This document shows positions 35,110 through 43,454 of a stretch of 64,000 bases of DNA, piece after piece. The stretch spans positions 248,001 through 312,000 of the forward strand of contig NZ_VLLF01000003.1 of NCBI RefSeq assembly GCF_007830545.1. The letters are read 5' to 3'. The notes beneath the pieces were generated by a model that searched no databases, had not been told where the DNA came from, and saw nothing but the letters and a program-made list of their open reading frames with translations. Origin of the DNA: Roseibium hamelinense. GTDB lineage: Bacteria > Pseudomonadota > Alphaproteobacteria > Rhizobiales > Stappiaceae. Position 1 is the stretch's first letter. Each line of letters starts with the position of its first letter. Made by a program: the position numbers and the translations under genes.

Positions 35110-37671
35110 ATGTCAGCATTTCCTGACAAGGCAGAAATCGTCATCGTCGGTCTGGGCGGCATCGTGGGCGCATCGATTGCCCATCACCTGATCGAGCGTG
35201 GCTGGACCGACATTGTCGGCATCGACAAGTCGGGCATTCCAACCGACATCGGCTCAACGGCGCACGCGTCCGACTTCTGCTACACGACCAGCCACGACTA
35301 TCTGTCCACCTGGACATCGCTCTATTCGGTCGAGTTTTTCGAGAAAATGGGCGCGTATGAGAAAATCGGCGGCCTGGAAGTGGCCCGAACCGGCGACGAT
35401 TTCTGGATGGAAGAGATCAAGCGCAAAGTGTCTTCCGGCAAAGCTTTCGGCACCCGCGCCCATCTCGTGACCCCTGCCGAGATCAAGGAAAAGTTCCCAC
35501 TGATCGAGGAAGATCAGGTTCAGGGCGGCCTCTACGATCCGGATGCGGGACTTGTGGTGCCGCGGTCGCAGGCGCTCTCCGGCAAGCTGGTCGATATGGG
35601 CGTTGAGAGCGGCAAGCTGAAATCCTTCGCCAACACGCCGGCCCAATCGCTGATCGTGGAAGACGGCCGCATCAAGGGCGTGAAAACCCACCGCGGCACG
35701 ATCATGGCCGATCATGTGATTGTTTGTGCCGGCTTGTGGGGCCGCCTCATTGCCGAGATGGTTGGCGAAGACCTGCCCGTGATGCCGGTGGACCACCCGC
35801 TGACATTCTTCGGTCCGTTTAACGAGTTCGAGGGCACCGGCAAGGACATCGGCTACCCGCTGCTGCGCGATCAGGGCAACTCGGCCTATATGCGCGACAC
35901 GGGCGATCCCAAGACCACCGAGGGCGGTCAGATCGAGTGGGGGTATTATGAAACCACCCATCCGCGCATGTGCCACCCGCGCGACCTTCAGGAAAAGGAA
36001 GAAGCCCGCCTGTCACCCTCCCAGCGCGATCTGGAACTGGAGCAGGTGATTGAGCCGCTGGAAAAGGCGATGGAACTGACGCCGATCCTGAGCGAGCTGG
36101 GCTACAATGAAACCTGGTCGTTCAACGGTCTGCTGCAGGTGTCCGCCGCGGGCGGCCCGTCCGTCGGCGAAAGCCAGAAGGTGCGCGGGCTCTGGTACTG
36201 CGTTGCGATCTGGGTCAAGGACGGTCCGGGCTACGGCAAGCTGGTGGCCGACTGGATCACCGACGGCCGGACCGAGATTGACCATGCGTCGATCGACTAT
36301 TCACGCTTTTATTCGCATCAGCTCACCGAAGAGTTCATCGAGGGCCGGTGCTATGAAGCAGCGCAAAAGATCTACTTCCCGGCGATCCATCCGCGTGAGC
36401 CCTATGCCAATGCCCGCAACATCAAGCGCTCGCCCTTCTACGAGCGCGAGGTCGAGCTCGGCGGTTACTTCATGGAGCTGGGCGGCTGGGAGCGCGCCCA
36501 TGGCTATGCCGCCAACGAGCATCTTTTGGAAAAATACGGCAACCAGATCCCCGTGCGCGAAAACGAGTGGGACAGCCGCCACTTCTGGCGTGTGTCCAAC
36601 GCCGAACACCTGGCGCTCAGCGAGGATTGCGGGATCATCAACCTGTCGCACTTCTACATGTTCGACGTTGAAGGCCCGGATCATCTGGCGCTGATGGAAT
36701 GGCTATGCGCGGCCAAGATCGGCGGCGACAACAACATCGGCAAGGGCATCTACACCCATTTCCTCGATGACGAGGGTATGGTGCGCGCCGATCTGACCAT
36801 CTTCCGCATGGCTGACCGCTGCCGCGTGGTCGACGGCGCTGATGCCGGACCGCGCGACCTGCACTACGTCCGCCGCGTCGCGGAAGACAAAGGCTTCGAT
36901 GTCACCGTCACCGACGTCAGCGAGAAATACACCACCATCGGGATCTGGGGCCCCAATGCCCGCGAGAACCTGAAAAAGGCCGTGTCCGATCCGGCCGCGC
37001 TCGATCCGGAAAACTTCCCCTTCGCCGCGCTGCGCGAGATCGAAATTGCCGGCAAGAAGGTCATGGCGCTGCGGCTCTCCTATGTCGGCGAGCAGGGCTG
37101 GGAACTTCATATGAAGTATGAAGACGGCCTCGCGGTGTGGGACGCTCTGCGCGATCTCGGCATCATGGCCGTCGGCATCGAGACCTACGCAAACTCGCGC
37201 CGGATGGAAAAGTCGCTTCGCCTTCAAAACGCGGACCTTTTGACCCAGTACAACCTGTATGAAGCGGATCTGGCCCGCCCGAAGGTCAAGGAAGCCGATT
37301 TCCGCGGCAAGGCCAAGCATCTGGAATACCGGGCCCGCGAGCACCAGCCGGCAATGCTCTGCACGCTGGTGATGAGCGAGAACACCGACATTACCGGCCT
37401 CAAGCGGTTTCCGGTCGGCATTCTGCCTGTCATGGATCCGGAAACAGGCGAAACCCTGGTCGATGAACTCGGCCGCCGGTCCTACACGACGTCGATCGCC
37501 TATGGCCCGACCATCGGCAAGAACATCGCGCTCGCCTATCTGCCCCATGAGTATGCTCAGGTCGGCCGGAAGCTGAATGTCGAGTACTTCGCCGAAACCT
37601 ATCCGGTTGAAGTGGTTGGTGTCGGCTATGCGCCGCTCTACGATCCGGAAAATGCCAAGCCGCGCAGCTAA
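35110..37671 (+). CDS. Dimethylglycine/sarcosine dehydrogenase-like flavoprotein with GcvT domain
   Basis: An 853-residue two-part enzyme. Residues about 1-400 form a DAO-type FAD oxidoreductase: Rossmann motif GLGGIVGASIAHHL, the flavin region GSTAHASDF and a closing SVGESQKVRGLWYC. Residues about 430-850 form a GcvT/aminomethyltransferase-like THF-binding domain with GIWGPNARENLKKA, YVGEQGWELHM and RMEKSLRLQNADL. Relatives oxidatively demethylate dimethylglycine or sarcosine and trap the methylene carbon on THF. That fits the step after betaine demethylation by MttB or GbcAB. Divergent from mttB and followed by the homocysteine methyltransferase. The exact substrate cannot be fixed. Confidence 0.9.
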   Translation: MSAFPDKAEIVIVGLGGIVGASIAHHLIERGWTDIVGIDKSGIPTDIGSTAHASDFCYTTSHDYLSTWTSLYSVEFFEKMGAYEKIGGLEVARTGDDFWMEEIKRKVSSGKAFGTRAHLVTPAEIKEKFPLIEEDQVQGGLYDPDAGLVVPRSQALSGKLVDMGVESGKLKSFANTPAQSLIVEDGRIKGVKTHRGTIMADHVIVCAGLWGRLIAEMVGEDLPVMPVDHPLTFFGPFNEFEGTGKDIGYPLLRDQGNSAYMRDTGDPKTTEGGQIEWGYYETTHPRMCHPRDLQEKEEARLSPSQRDLELEQVIEPLEKAMELTPILSELGYNETWSFNGLLQVSAAGGPSVGESQKVRGLWYCVAIWVKDGPGYGKLVADWITDGRTEIDHASIDYSRFYSHQLTEEFIEGRCYEAAQKIYFPAIHPREPYANARNIKRSPFYEREVELGGYFMELGGWERAHGYAANEHLLEKYGNQIPVRENEWDSRHFWRVSNAEHLALSEDCGIINLSHFYMFDVEGPDHLALMEWLCAAKIGGDNNIGKGIYTHFLDDEGMVRADLTIFRMADRCRVVDGADAGPRDLHYVRRVAEDKGFDVTVTDVSEKYTTIGIWGPNARENLKKAVSDPAALDPENFPFAALREIEIAGKKVMALRLSYVGEQGWELHMKYEDGLAVWDALRDLGIMAVGIETYANSRRMEKSLRLQNADLLTQYNLYEADLARPKVKEADFRGKAKHLEYRAREHQPAMLCTLVMSENTDITGLKRFPVGILPVMDPETGETLVDELGRRSYTTSIAYGPTIGKNIALAYLPHEYAQVGRKLNVEYFAETYPVEVVGVGYAPLYDPENAKPRS

Positions 37672-37694
37672 GCGCTTTTCTCTCCGTCTTTGCC

Positions 37695-37783
37695 GCCCCG
37701 GCCTTGCGCCGGGGCCATGCGGCTCAGGTCCCGCGTCACGCCGGGGGGGGCAGATAGGCCTCATCTCCGGGCTTGATCCGGGC
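37695..37783. repeat. Pair of GC-rich palindromes resembling REP-type elements
   Basis: At 37695-37715 there is GCCCCGGC, five bases (CTTGC), GCCGGGGC. About 50 bases further, at 37767-37783, is a CCGG-GCTTGAT-CCGG type palindrome. Both lie between the stop of the flavoprotein and the next gene, and resemble the short 'cccggcttgatccggg' palindromes scattered between genes in many alphaproteobacteria. That resemblance is from memory and needs a genome-wide count. Confidence 0.5.
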
Positions 37784-37886
37784 ACCCACGCCGCTTCCGA
37801 TTCGCACATGAAGTGGTCTTGGCACGGTCAAGGTACGGAATGCCGGGTGAAGTCTGGTCGTGACGTGTCAAAGTTTGAAACGACAA

Positions 37887-37912
37887 AACCCGCGTGGACA
37901 TCCGCGCGGGTT
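37887..37912. terminator. Terminator-like hairpin before the homocysteine methyltransferase
   Basis: AACCCGCG, ten bases, CGCGGGTT, followed on the plus strand by CTGTT and on the minus strand by TTGTCGTTT. It lies in the 303-base gap between the DMGDH-like gene and the chosen start at 37975. It may end the upstream transcript or fold in the 5' leader of the next gene. Apart from this and the REP-like pair, the gap holds nothing recognisable. Confidence 0.5.
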
Positions 37913-37974
37913 CTGTTATGGCAGATACAACAAGAACCAACGCGGCGGCTGGCTGCGAAACAGGGCTGGAATGC

Positions 37975-39009
37975 ATGTCGAAACTTGAAGATCTTTTGGC
38001 CGCCAAAGGCGCTCTGCTGGCCGATGGCGCAACCGGAACAACGCTCTTTGACATGGGGCTGACCTCGGGCGATGCGCCGGAACTGTGGAATGTCGATGAG
38101 CCGGACAAAATCCGCAAACTTCATCAAGGCTTTGTCGACGCCGGGTCCGACATCATCCTGACCAACACGTTTGGGGCCAACCGCCACCGGCTCAAGCTGC
38201 ACAACGCCGAAGGCCGGGTAAAGGAACTCAATGCGGCCGGGGCATGGCTGGCTCGGGACGTTGCCGAGGCTTCGGGCCGCGAAGTTCTGATCGCGGGCTC
38301 CATCGGGCCGACGGGCGAGCTGTTCCAGCCGCTGGGTGCGCTGAGTTATGAGGAGGCGGTCGAGGCCTTTGCGGAACAGATCGACGGCCTGATCGAGGGC
38401 GGTGCGGACATTTTGTGGGTCGAGACGATGTCGGCTGTCGAGGAAATGAAGGCCGCGGCCGAAGCGGCGAAGGGCCGGGACATCCCCCTGGTCATCACGG
38501 CGAGCTTCGATACGGCCGGCAAGACCATGATGGGCTTGAGCCCCAAGGGCATGGCGCAGCTCAAGACCGAATTTGCCTGCACGCCTGCAGCGCTGGGCTC
38601 CAACTGCGGCGTCGGCGCCTCCGACCTTCTGGCGGCGATTATGGACATGACGGCAGCCGATCCGGACCTGATCGTCGTGGCCAAGGCCAATTGCGGCATT
38701 CCCGAGATCCGCGGTGACGAAGTCGTCTATACCGGCACGCCCGAACTCATGGCGAAATACGCCCACATGGCCCTCAATGCCGGGGCGCGGATCATTGGTG
38801 GATGCTGCGGCACGTCGTCTGGCCATCTGGCGGCCATGCGCGGTGCCTTGGACGCGCACGTCCAGGGAGACCGACCGAGCCTTGAGGACGTGCTGGCCAA
38901 TATCGGCCCGCTGGTGTCTCCGCCCAACCTTGAAGCCGATGCTGCCCGCGAGGAATCGGCGGCCGAAGGTGCAGGCGGTGGCCGCCGCCGCGGCCGCCGC
39001 CGGGGCTGA
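37975..39009 (+). CDS. Betaine-homocysteine methyltransferase-like enzyme
   Basis: A homocysteine S-methyltransferase-family TIM barrel of 344 residues. It opens with the family motif LADGATGTTLFDMGL. The zinc site is supplied by the Cys of GSNCG and the CysCys of GGCCGTSS; ILTNTFGANRHR and AGSIGPTGEL are further matches. It would regenerate methionine using betaine or a related methyl donor. The start at 37975 matches where the family begins; upstream codons at 37894 and 37918 would place a hairpin inside the gene. The last 15 residues are an unusual Gly/Arg tail (GAGGGRRRGRRRG), a feature shared with other proteins of this system. Confidence 0.9.
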   Translation: MSKLEDLLAAKGALLADGATGTTLFDMGLTSGDAPELWNVDEPDKIRKLHQGFVDAGSDIILTNTFGANRHRLKLHNAEGRVKELNAAGAWLARDVAEASGREVLIAGSIGPTGELFQPLGALSYEEAVEAFAEQIDGLIEGGADILWVETMSAVEEMKAAAEAAKGRDIPLVITASFDTAGKTMMGLSPKGMAQLKTEFACTPAALGSNCGVGASDLLAAIMDMTAADPDLIVVAKANCGIPEIRGDEVVYTGTPELMAKYAHMALNAGARIIGGCCGTSSGHLAAMRGALDAHVQGDRPSLEDVLANIGPLVSPPNLEADAAREESAAEGAGGGRRRGRRRG

Positions 39010-39172
39010 GAGAAGTCTGCGTCTTAACTTGGTTTCATACCAGCGTCTCAAGAGACTCAGCGCTGCAAAAGCAGATTGGATGCCGCTTGCGCCCTGCTCA
39101 TCTGTCCTCTACGGCGTGTGGGATAGACTTTTTTGGTCTGCTGCCATGCTGATCGAGTGAACGGATATTGCA

Positions 39173-40516
39173 ATGCGCCTGCCCGGACTGATCCTGATTG
39201 TTTTTGCGACCCTTGTGCCGGTCATCTGGTTTGCGCCGTTGGCAGGGGAGCGGGATGCGGTTGCCCTGTTTAGCCAGTATCTGGGTTCGTCCGCCCTGAT
39301 CCTGATGGGAATCAATCAGTTCCTTGCTACGCGTGTCGCCGGGCTAGAAACCATTTTCGGCAGTCTCGACCGCATTTATGTCCTGCACAAGTGGCTTGGC
39401 GTTACCGCGTTGGTGCTGATGGGGCTGCACGATATTATCGATGCGGAAATGAACGGGCTGCGTGGCGGACCGCTGGCTGGCATCGCCGAAGACATTGGCG
39501 AGGTTTCGCTCTACGGCCTGCTTATTCTCATACTGGCATCGGCAATCACGTTCATTCCCTATCATTTGTGGAAGTGGACCCACCGGTTTATCGGCATTTT
39601 CTTTGCAATGGGGGCGTTCCATTTCTTCTTCATTGAAAAGCCGTTCTCTAACTTCGAACCGCTCGGTCTTTACATTTCAGTATTTTGTATCCTCGGGTTG
39701 GCCAGTTATGTCTGGATTTCTGTGGTCCGGCCAATGGCGCCCCGCGGCCACGCCTACGTGGTTCAGTCGGTTAAGCGTCTTGGCAGCGTTACAGACGTCG
39801 TCCTGTCTCCAAAAAGCAGAGGCATGCGGCATAAGCCCGGTCAGTTCGCTTTTTTGTCCTTCAAAGGCAGCGGTTTGTCGGAGGAACATCCGTTCACATT
39901 GTCGGATGCGCCGACAGGGGATAGAACCTTGAGATTCTCGATCAAAGATTTGGGCAACTACACCCATCGTTTGGGAAAGCACCTGAAAGTCGGCGAGGAA
40001 GCTACTGTCAGCGGACCGCATGGGCACTTCACCTTGCCGTCCGGCACTGCGCCGCAGGTATGGGTTGGTGCCGGAATTGGCATCACGCCGTTTCTGGCTT
40101 TTGCGGAAAGCTTGAAGAACCGTAAATCGGGTCCGGTAAAGCTTTACTACTGCGTGCGGGACACCGGGGATATCCCCTACGCTGTGGAGTTGGAGAAACT
40201 GGCTGAGTCGCTGCCGGATCTTGAACTGATCATCGTCAACTCGGCGGAGGGCGTGCGGCTGACCCCGGAGCGGGTGATCGACGATCTTGGCGGCCGCCTG
40301 AGCGAGGCTCATGTGTTCTTTTGCGGTCCCGTGGCCATGCGCAAGGCGTTGAAATCAGGCTTGATTCTGAAAGGCTTGAAAGCCTCCAGGTTCCATTTTG
40401 AAGAATTCGAAATGCGGACGGGCATCGGCCTCGGCCATCTTTCCGCGTGGATCTGGGATACCGGGATGTACCAGTTTGAAAAGCGCCAGGCGCAAAAGGC
40501 ACAGCCTGCAGAGTAG
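39173..40516 (+). CDS. Ferric-reductase-like transmembrane flavoprotein
   Basis: A membrane oxidoreductase of 447 residues. About six hydrophobic helices make up the N-terminal 200 residues, with heme-ligand candidates in VLHKWLG, MGLHDII, WTHRF and GAFHFFF. A cytoplasmic FAD-binding domain (HPFTLSDAP) and NAD(P)-binding domain (VGAGIGITPFLAF, FFCGP) follow. This layout matches bacterial ferric reductase/NOX-like proteins that pass electrons from NAD(P)H across the membrane. The acceptor is not known. No iron-uptake genes are adjacent. Monocistronic by spacing. Confidence 0.87.
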   Translation: MRLPGLILIVFATLVPVIWFAPLAGERDAVALFSQYLGSSALILMGINQFLATRVAGLETIFGSLDRIYVLHKWLGVTALVLMGLHDIIDAEMNGLRGGPLAGIAEDIGEVSLYGLLILILASAITFIPYHLWKWTHRFIGIFFAMGAFHFFFIEKPFSNFEPLGLYISVFCILGLASYVWISVVRPMAPRGHAYVVQSVKRLGSVTDVVLSPKSRGMRHKPGQFAFLSFKGSGLSEEHPFTLSDAPTGDRTLRFSIKDLGNYTHRLGKHLKVGEEATVSGPHGHFTLPSGTAPQVWVGAGIGITPFLAFAESLKNRKSGPVKLYYCVRDTGDIPYAVELEKLAESLPDLELIIVNSAEGVRLTPERVIDDLGGRLSEAHVFFCGPVAMRKALKSGLILKGLKASRFHFEEFEMRTGIGLGHLSAWIWDTGMYQFEKRQAQKAQPAE

Positions 40517-40611
40517 GTTACTCAATTTCCTTTGCGTCATCACAGATCGTTTATCAATGTTCTGCAGATCTGTGCATGCCGCTGGACGAGGAATAGACTA
40601 CGCTCTTGTCC

Positions 40612-41448
40612 ATGAGACAACGCTTTGCCCTTAGCAACTGCATTTTGACTACTCTGTTTTTGCTGCTTGCGCTCACCCCGGTTCGCGCGCAGGAGCCTCA
40701 GCGGGTGGATGTCGCACTCGTGATGGCTGTCGATGTGTCGCTGTCGATGTCCTATGAGGAAATGGGCATCCAGCGGCGCGGGTATGCGGCGGCGATTACC
40801 AGTGGTGAAGTCATGCAGGCGATCCGGCAGGGGGCTCACCAGCGGATCGCGGTGACGTTCTTCGAATGGGCCAACAACACCTATTCCCGCGAGATCATGG
40901 GCTGGACGGTTATTGAAAGCCCGGAAGATGCGGAGCTGATCGCTGCGAAATTGCGCACCGAACATGTGCGCGGCGAACGCCGGACGTCCATTTCCGGCGG
41001 CATCTACCATGCTGTCGAAGCACTGGAGAACATGCCCTTCATCGCTGAACGTAAAGTCATTGACGTATCAGGCGACGGGCCGAACAATCAGGGCTTGCCG
41101 GTAACGGCCGCGCGCGACGAAGCGCTTGCCAAAGGCATTACCATCAACGGCCTGCCTCTGATCACCACCGGCGGCTATGGCTCTCAGTTCAATATTCCGG
41201 ACTTGGATGAATACTATCGGCGTTGCGTCATTGGCGGGCCACTCAGCTTCATGATCCCGGTGAATTCCTGGGACCAGTTTCCCGAAGCGGTGCGCCGCAA
41301 GCTCGTTCTGGAAATTGGTGCAGTGCCGGACGGAATTTTGCCGGAAGACCGGCGGGTTGTTCCTGCCCAAATCACATTCGGCAAACCCTATGATTGCCTT
41401 GTCGGCGAAAAACTCTGGCGCCAGCGGGGCTTTGGGCTCGACCGCTAG
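40612..41448 (+). CDS. DUF1194 exported protein with VWA-like fold
   Basis: A 278-residue protein with a Sec signal peptide (hydrophobic segment, then TPVRAQ). The mature part opens with VDVALVMAVDVSLSMSYEE. This is a MIDAS-like D-x-S-x-S metal site as in von Willebrand factor A domains, followed by VTFFEWANN and VIDVSGDGPNNQG. This matches DUF1194, common in alphaproteobacteria and without an assigned function. The ATG at 40612 was preferred over a TTG at 40606. Neighbours give no functional hint. Confidence 0.85.
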   Translation: MRQRFALSNCILTTLFLLLALTPVRAQEPQRVDVALVMAVDVSLSMSYEEMGIQRRGYAAAITSGEVMQAIRQGAHQRIAVTFFEWANNTYSREIMGWTVIESPEDAELIAAKLRTEHVRGERRTSISGGIYHAVEALENMPFIAERKVIDVSGDGPNNQGLPVTAARDEALAKGITINGLPLITTGGYGSQFNIPDLDEYYRRCVIGGPLSFMIPVNSWDQFPEAVRRKLVLEIGAVPDGILPEDRRVVPAQITFGKPYDCLVGEKLWRQRGFGLDR

Positions 41449-41466
41449 CGCCCGAGAACTTGCCGA

Positions 41467-41805
41467 TCAAGCCGCCTTGGCAGTCTCCGTTTCCTCGGAT
41501 TTGTCGAGGTACTTGTGAAACTGGTATGCGCCCACGGTTGCGAGCGAAACGGCGCACAGACCGATGAAAGCATCAATCAGTGGATGGAATGGCAGCAAAA
41601 GCGCTGCGCCGAATGTCCCGTAAAAGCTGGCCATGAAAATCAGGAACAACACGATGGTCACCATCATTGGCACGCGGTCGCCGGCGAGCCAGCCGGTGCG
41701 CCGTTCGGACTGAAACTGATCGGCCATCAGAAAATAGCCGATTTCCGTGGCCATGAAGACGAGACTTGATCCGATTATCGGAAGGATTTTGAGAAGCAAC
41801 GGCAT
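41467..41805 (-). CDS. Small three-helix membrane protein of unknown function
   Basis: 112 residues with three predicted membrane helices (LLKILPIIGSSLVFMATEIGYF, MMVTIVLFLIFMASFYGTFG and PLIDAFIGLCAVSLATVGAYQF) and a charged tail. The ATG at 41805 with AGG nine bases upstream gives the membrane protein alone; a longer frame to 41952 has no sensible N-terminus. I do not recognise the family. Convergent with the DUF1194 gene, 18 bp apart. An imperfect role in envelope function is all that can be guessed. Confidence 0.65.
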   Translation of the reverse strand: MPLLLKILPIIGSSLVFMATEIGYFLMADQFQSERRTGWLAGDRVPMMVTIVLFLIFMASFYGTFGAALLLPFHPLIDAFIGLCAVSLATVGAYQFHKYLDKSEETETAKAA

Positions 41806-42028
41806 TGTTTCGCGCCTTTTGGAAATTGTTTCAGGTTGTTCTTGCGCACCAGGCCGGAAGGCGGGTCGAAAGTAAGGGAAAACGGCGCCCCCAGTGGCCG
41901 TATCATCCCAGATGGGATGGAATTGATCCATTTGCCAGTTAAATTTTGGCAAGATTGACTACTAAATTTTAGGGGTATGTCGCAACTTCGCCGTATTCGT
42001 CAAGGTTGCAAGAGCGTGTTTCGCACCA

Positions 42029-42670
42029 TCAAGCGCGGTTTCGGGCTGGAGACCGCCAAATTTTCAGGTCGACAATGGTCTTGAGCGTAGCAGCGGCGAC
42101 CGCAACACACAGCGAAACCTTGGACATCGTGCCCATTGCACCCTCAATCAGGAGTGCATGAGTGATCGTGCTGCCAACCGTGATGATGGCCAGCGAGGTG
42201 TGTATCCGGCGCCAGACACGGGGCGGTAGGCGAAGGCGTTTGCGAAATACGGCCAGGCCGGCTGCGGCAAACACAGCCCACATTGCCGTGACACCCCACA
42301 CTGAAAACGGCGTTGGCGAGCGGAACAGCAATGCGTCGACAACATCTGGCGGGCTGGTGACCCAAAGACCGCCAACATGGATCAGGACGGTGATCACCAG
42401 GCCGGCTCCAAGCCACCGGTGCAGCGCGCGGGCCCGCGATGCCGGAAGCCAGCGCATGTAACCTCCAGCCAGAAGCGGCTGATACAGAAGGACCACGAGG
42501 CCGATTATCCCTGCGAAACCGGCTGCGATATAAACCGGTTGGCGCCATTGCAGCAAAGGGCTGAACGCGGCAACGGCCACCGGAACGGTGCTGGCAATCA
42601 CCACCGCGGCCCAGAAGACCAAAGACCACGGATGGCCTTTGGCCCGTAATTTGGGGAGATTGAGTATCAA
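42029..42670 (-). CDS. Ferric-reductase-like / heme b membrane protein
   Basis: A 213-residue integral membrane protein with about five helices and histidines spaced as heme b ligands (ALHRWLGAGL, VLIHVGGL, RRIHTSLAI, STITHALL). It resembles the ferric-reductase-like transmembrane domain also used by MsrQ-type heme anchors, but lacks any flavin domain. It starts with TTG at 42670, six bases after the stop of the Tat-exported protein upstream, so it is probably translationally coupled to it. The likely role is electron supply to that periplasmic protein (inference). Confidence 0.75.
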   Translation of the reverse strand: MILNLPKLRAKGHPWSLVFWAAVVIASTVPVAVAAFSPLLQWRQPVYIAAGFAGIIGLVVLLYQPLLAGGYMRWLPASRARALHRWLGAGLVITVLIHVGGLWVTSPPDVVDALLFRSPTPFSVWGVTAMWAVFAAAGLAVFRKRLRLPPRVWRRIHTSLAIITVGSTITHALLIEGAMGTMSKVSLCVAVAAATLKTIVDLKIWRSPARNRA

Positions 42671-42676
42671 GCCGGG

Positions 42677-43180
42677 TCAGGCAGGTTCAAGCACGAAATG
42701 AGCGGCAAGTGTCTTGTGCCGCGCGCTTGGCATCACCGGACGCAGGAACACAGTTTTAAAATCGCCGCTGTCATAGGCAAGGTGTCCGTGCGGCTGCCCG
42801 AAGGCAGGCACGATTTGCGGCATGTCGAGGCTGAACTCGCCGTTTTCGTCGGTCAGGGTCGCACCGTGGCTTTGCGGATCGCGCTCGTGCCCTTCCGTGG
42901 TATGCGCCCAAATCTGGATGCGCTGGCCCGGCATCGGAGCGCCGTCACCGGCACGGCGGACGGTGCCGGTCATCAAGAAGCCACCGCTGCCAATGCGTTC
43001 CACAATTGGCGCGCCAGGGCGGTAGTTGTTCGAGCCGCCGCGCATGGACGGGGTCGGGGCGACCCCCTTGGCTTGGGCGGGGACGATGAGGCGGCCTGCG
43101 CCTGATGCCAGCGCGCCGGCAAGTGCGGCAGCACCGCCGGCGGCGATGAGGCTGCGCCGTGTGATGATCGCTTTCGTCAT
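42677..43180 (-). CDS. Tat-exported intradiol-dioxygenase-like protein
   Basis: 167 residues. The N-terminus TRRSLIAAGGAAALAG is a clear twin-arginine signal, so the protein is exported folded, probably with a metal or cofactor. The mature part resembles the beta-sandwich of intradiol dioxygenases: GTVRRAGDGAPMPGQRIQIW, TDENGEFSLDMP and a candidate metal motif HGH in GQPHGHLAYD. A strong AAGGAGAG precedes the ATG at 43180. It forms an operon with the heme membrane protein. Aromatic-ring cleavage is not demonstrated, and the protein may only share the fold. Confidence 0.7.
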   Translation of the reverse strand: MTKAIITRRSLIAAGGAAALAGALASGAGRLIVPAQAKGVAPTPSMRGGSNNYRPGAPIVERIGSGGFLMTGTVRRAGDGAPMPGQRIQIWAHTTEGHERDPQSHGATLTDENGEFSLDMPQIVPAFGQPHGHLAYDSGDFKTVFLRPVMPSARHKTLAAHFVLEPA

Positions 43181-43454
43181 GCTGATCTCTCCTTAACGTC
43201 TGAAAGAGGCTCGGCCTGTCGACAATGAATGTTTGTCCCTCACAAATACAGCGCGCAAAACGGGATTTCTAAGGCAGGCAGCCTGTTCAGCTTGAAAACG
43301 TTCTCACGCTTTCGTGAGGTGGGCCGGCCGCCGATGGTCCCTTCTGCCGGCAAAACGCAGACGCTGGCTCTGTGCGCAAAACCCGTTGTGTTTCCGGTTG
43401 CCTTTTCGCTTCGTCCCGGAGCAGTCTGTGCGCTGGGAACCGGGAGGATGTTTT

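Noticed and set aside
37828..39051. Open frame of 407 codons on the minus strand
   Set aside because: Antisense to the homocysteine methyltransferase, which has intact zinc and substrate motifs; the reverse frame reads as shadow sequence.
41904..41919. CATCCCA-GA-TGGGATG palindrome upstream of the small membrane protein
   Set aside because: A single 7-bp symmetric site with no regulator nearby; could be an operator but nothing supports it.
43303..43318. CTCACG-CTTT-CGTGAG hairpin upstream of the epimerase
   Set aside because: A six-base stem about 137 bases before the gene, with no companion features of a riboswitch or terminator.
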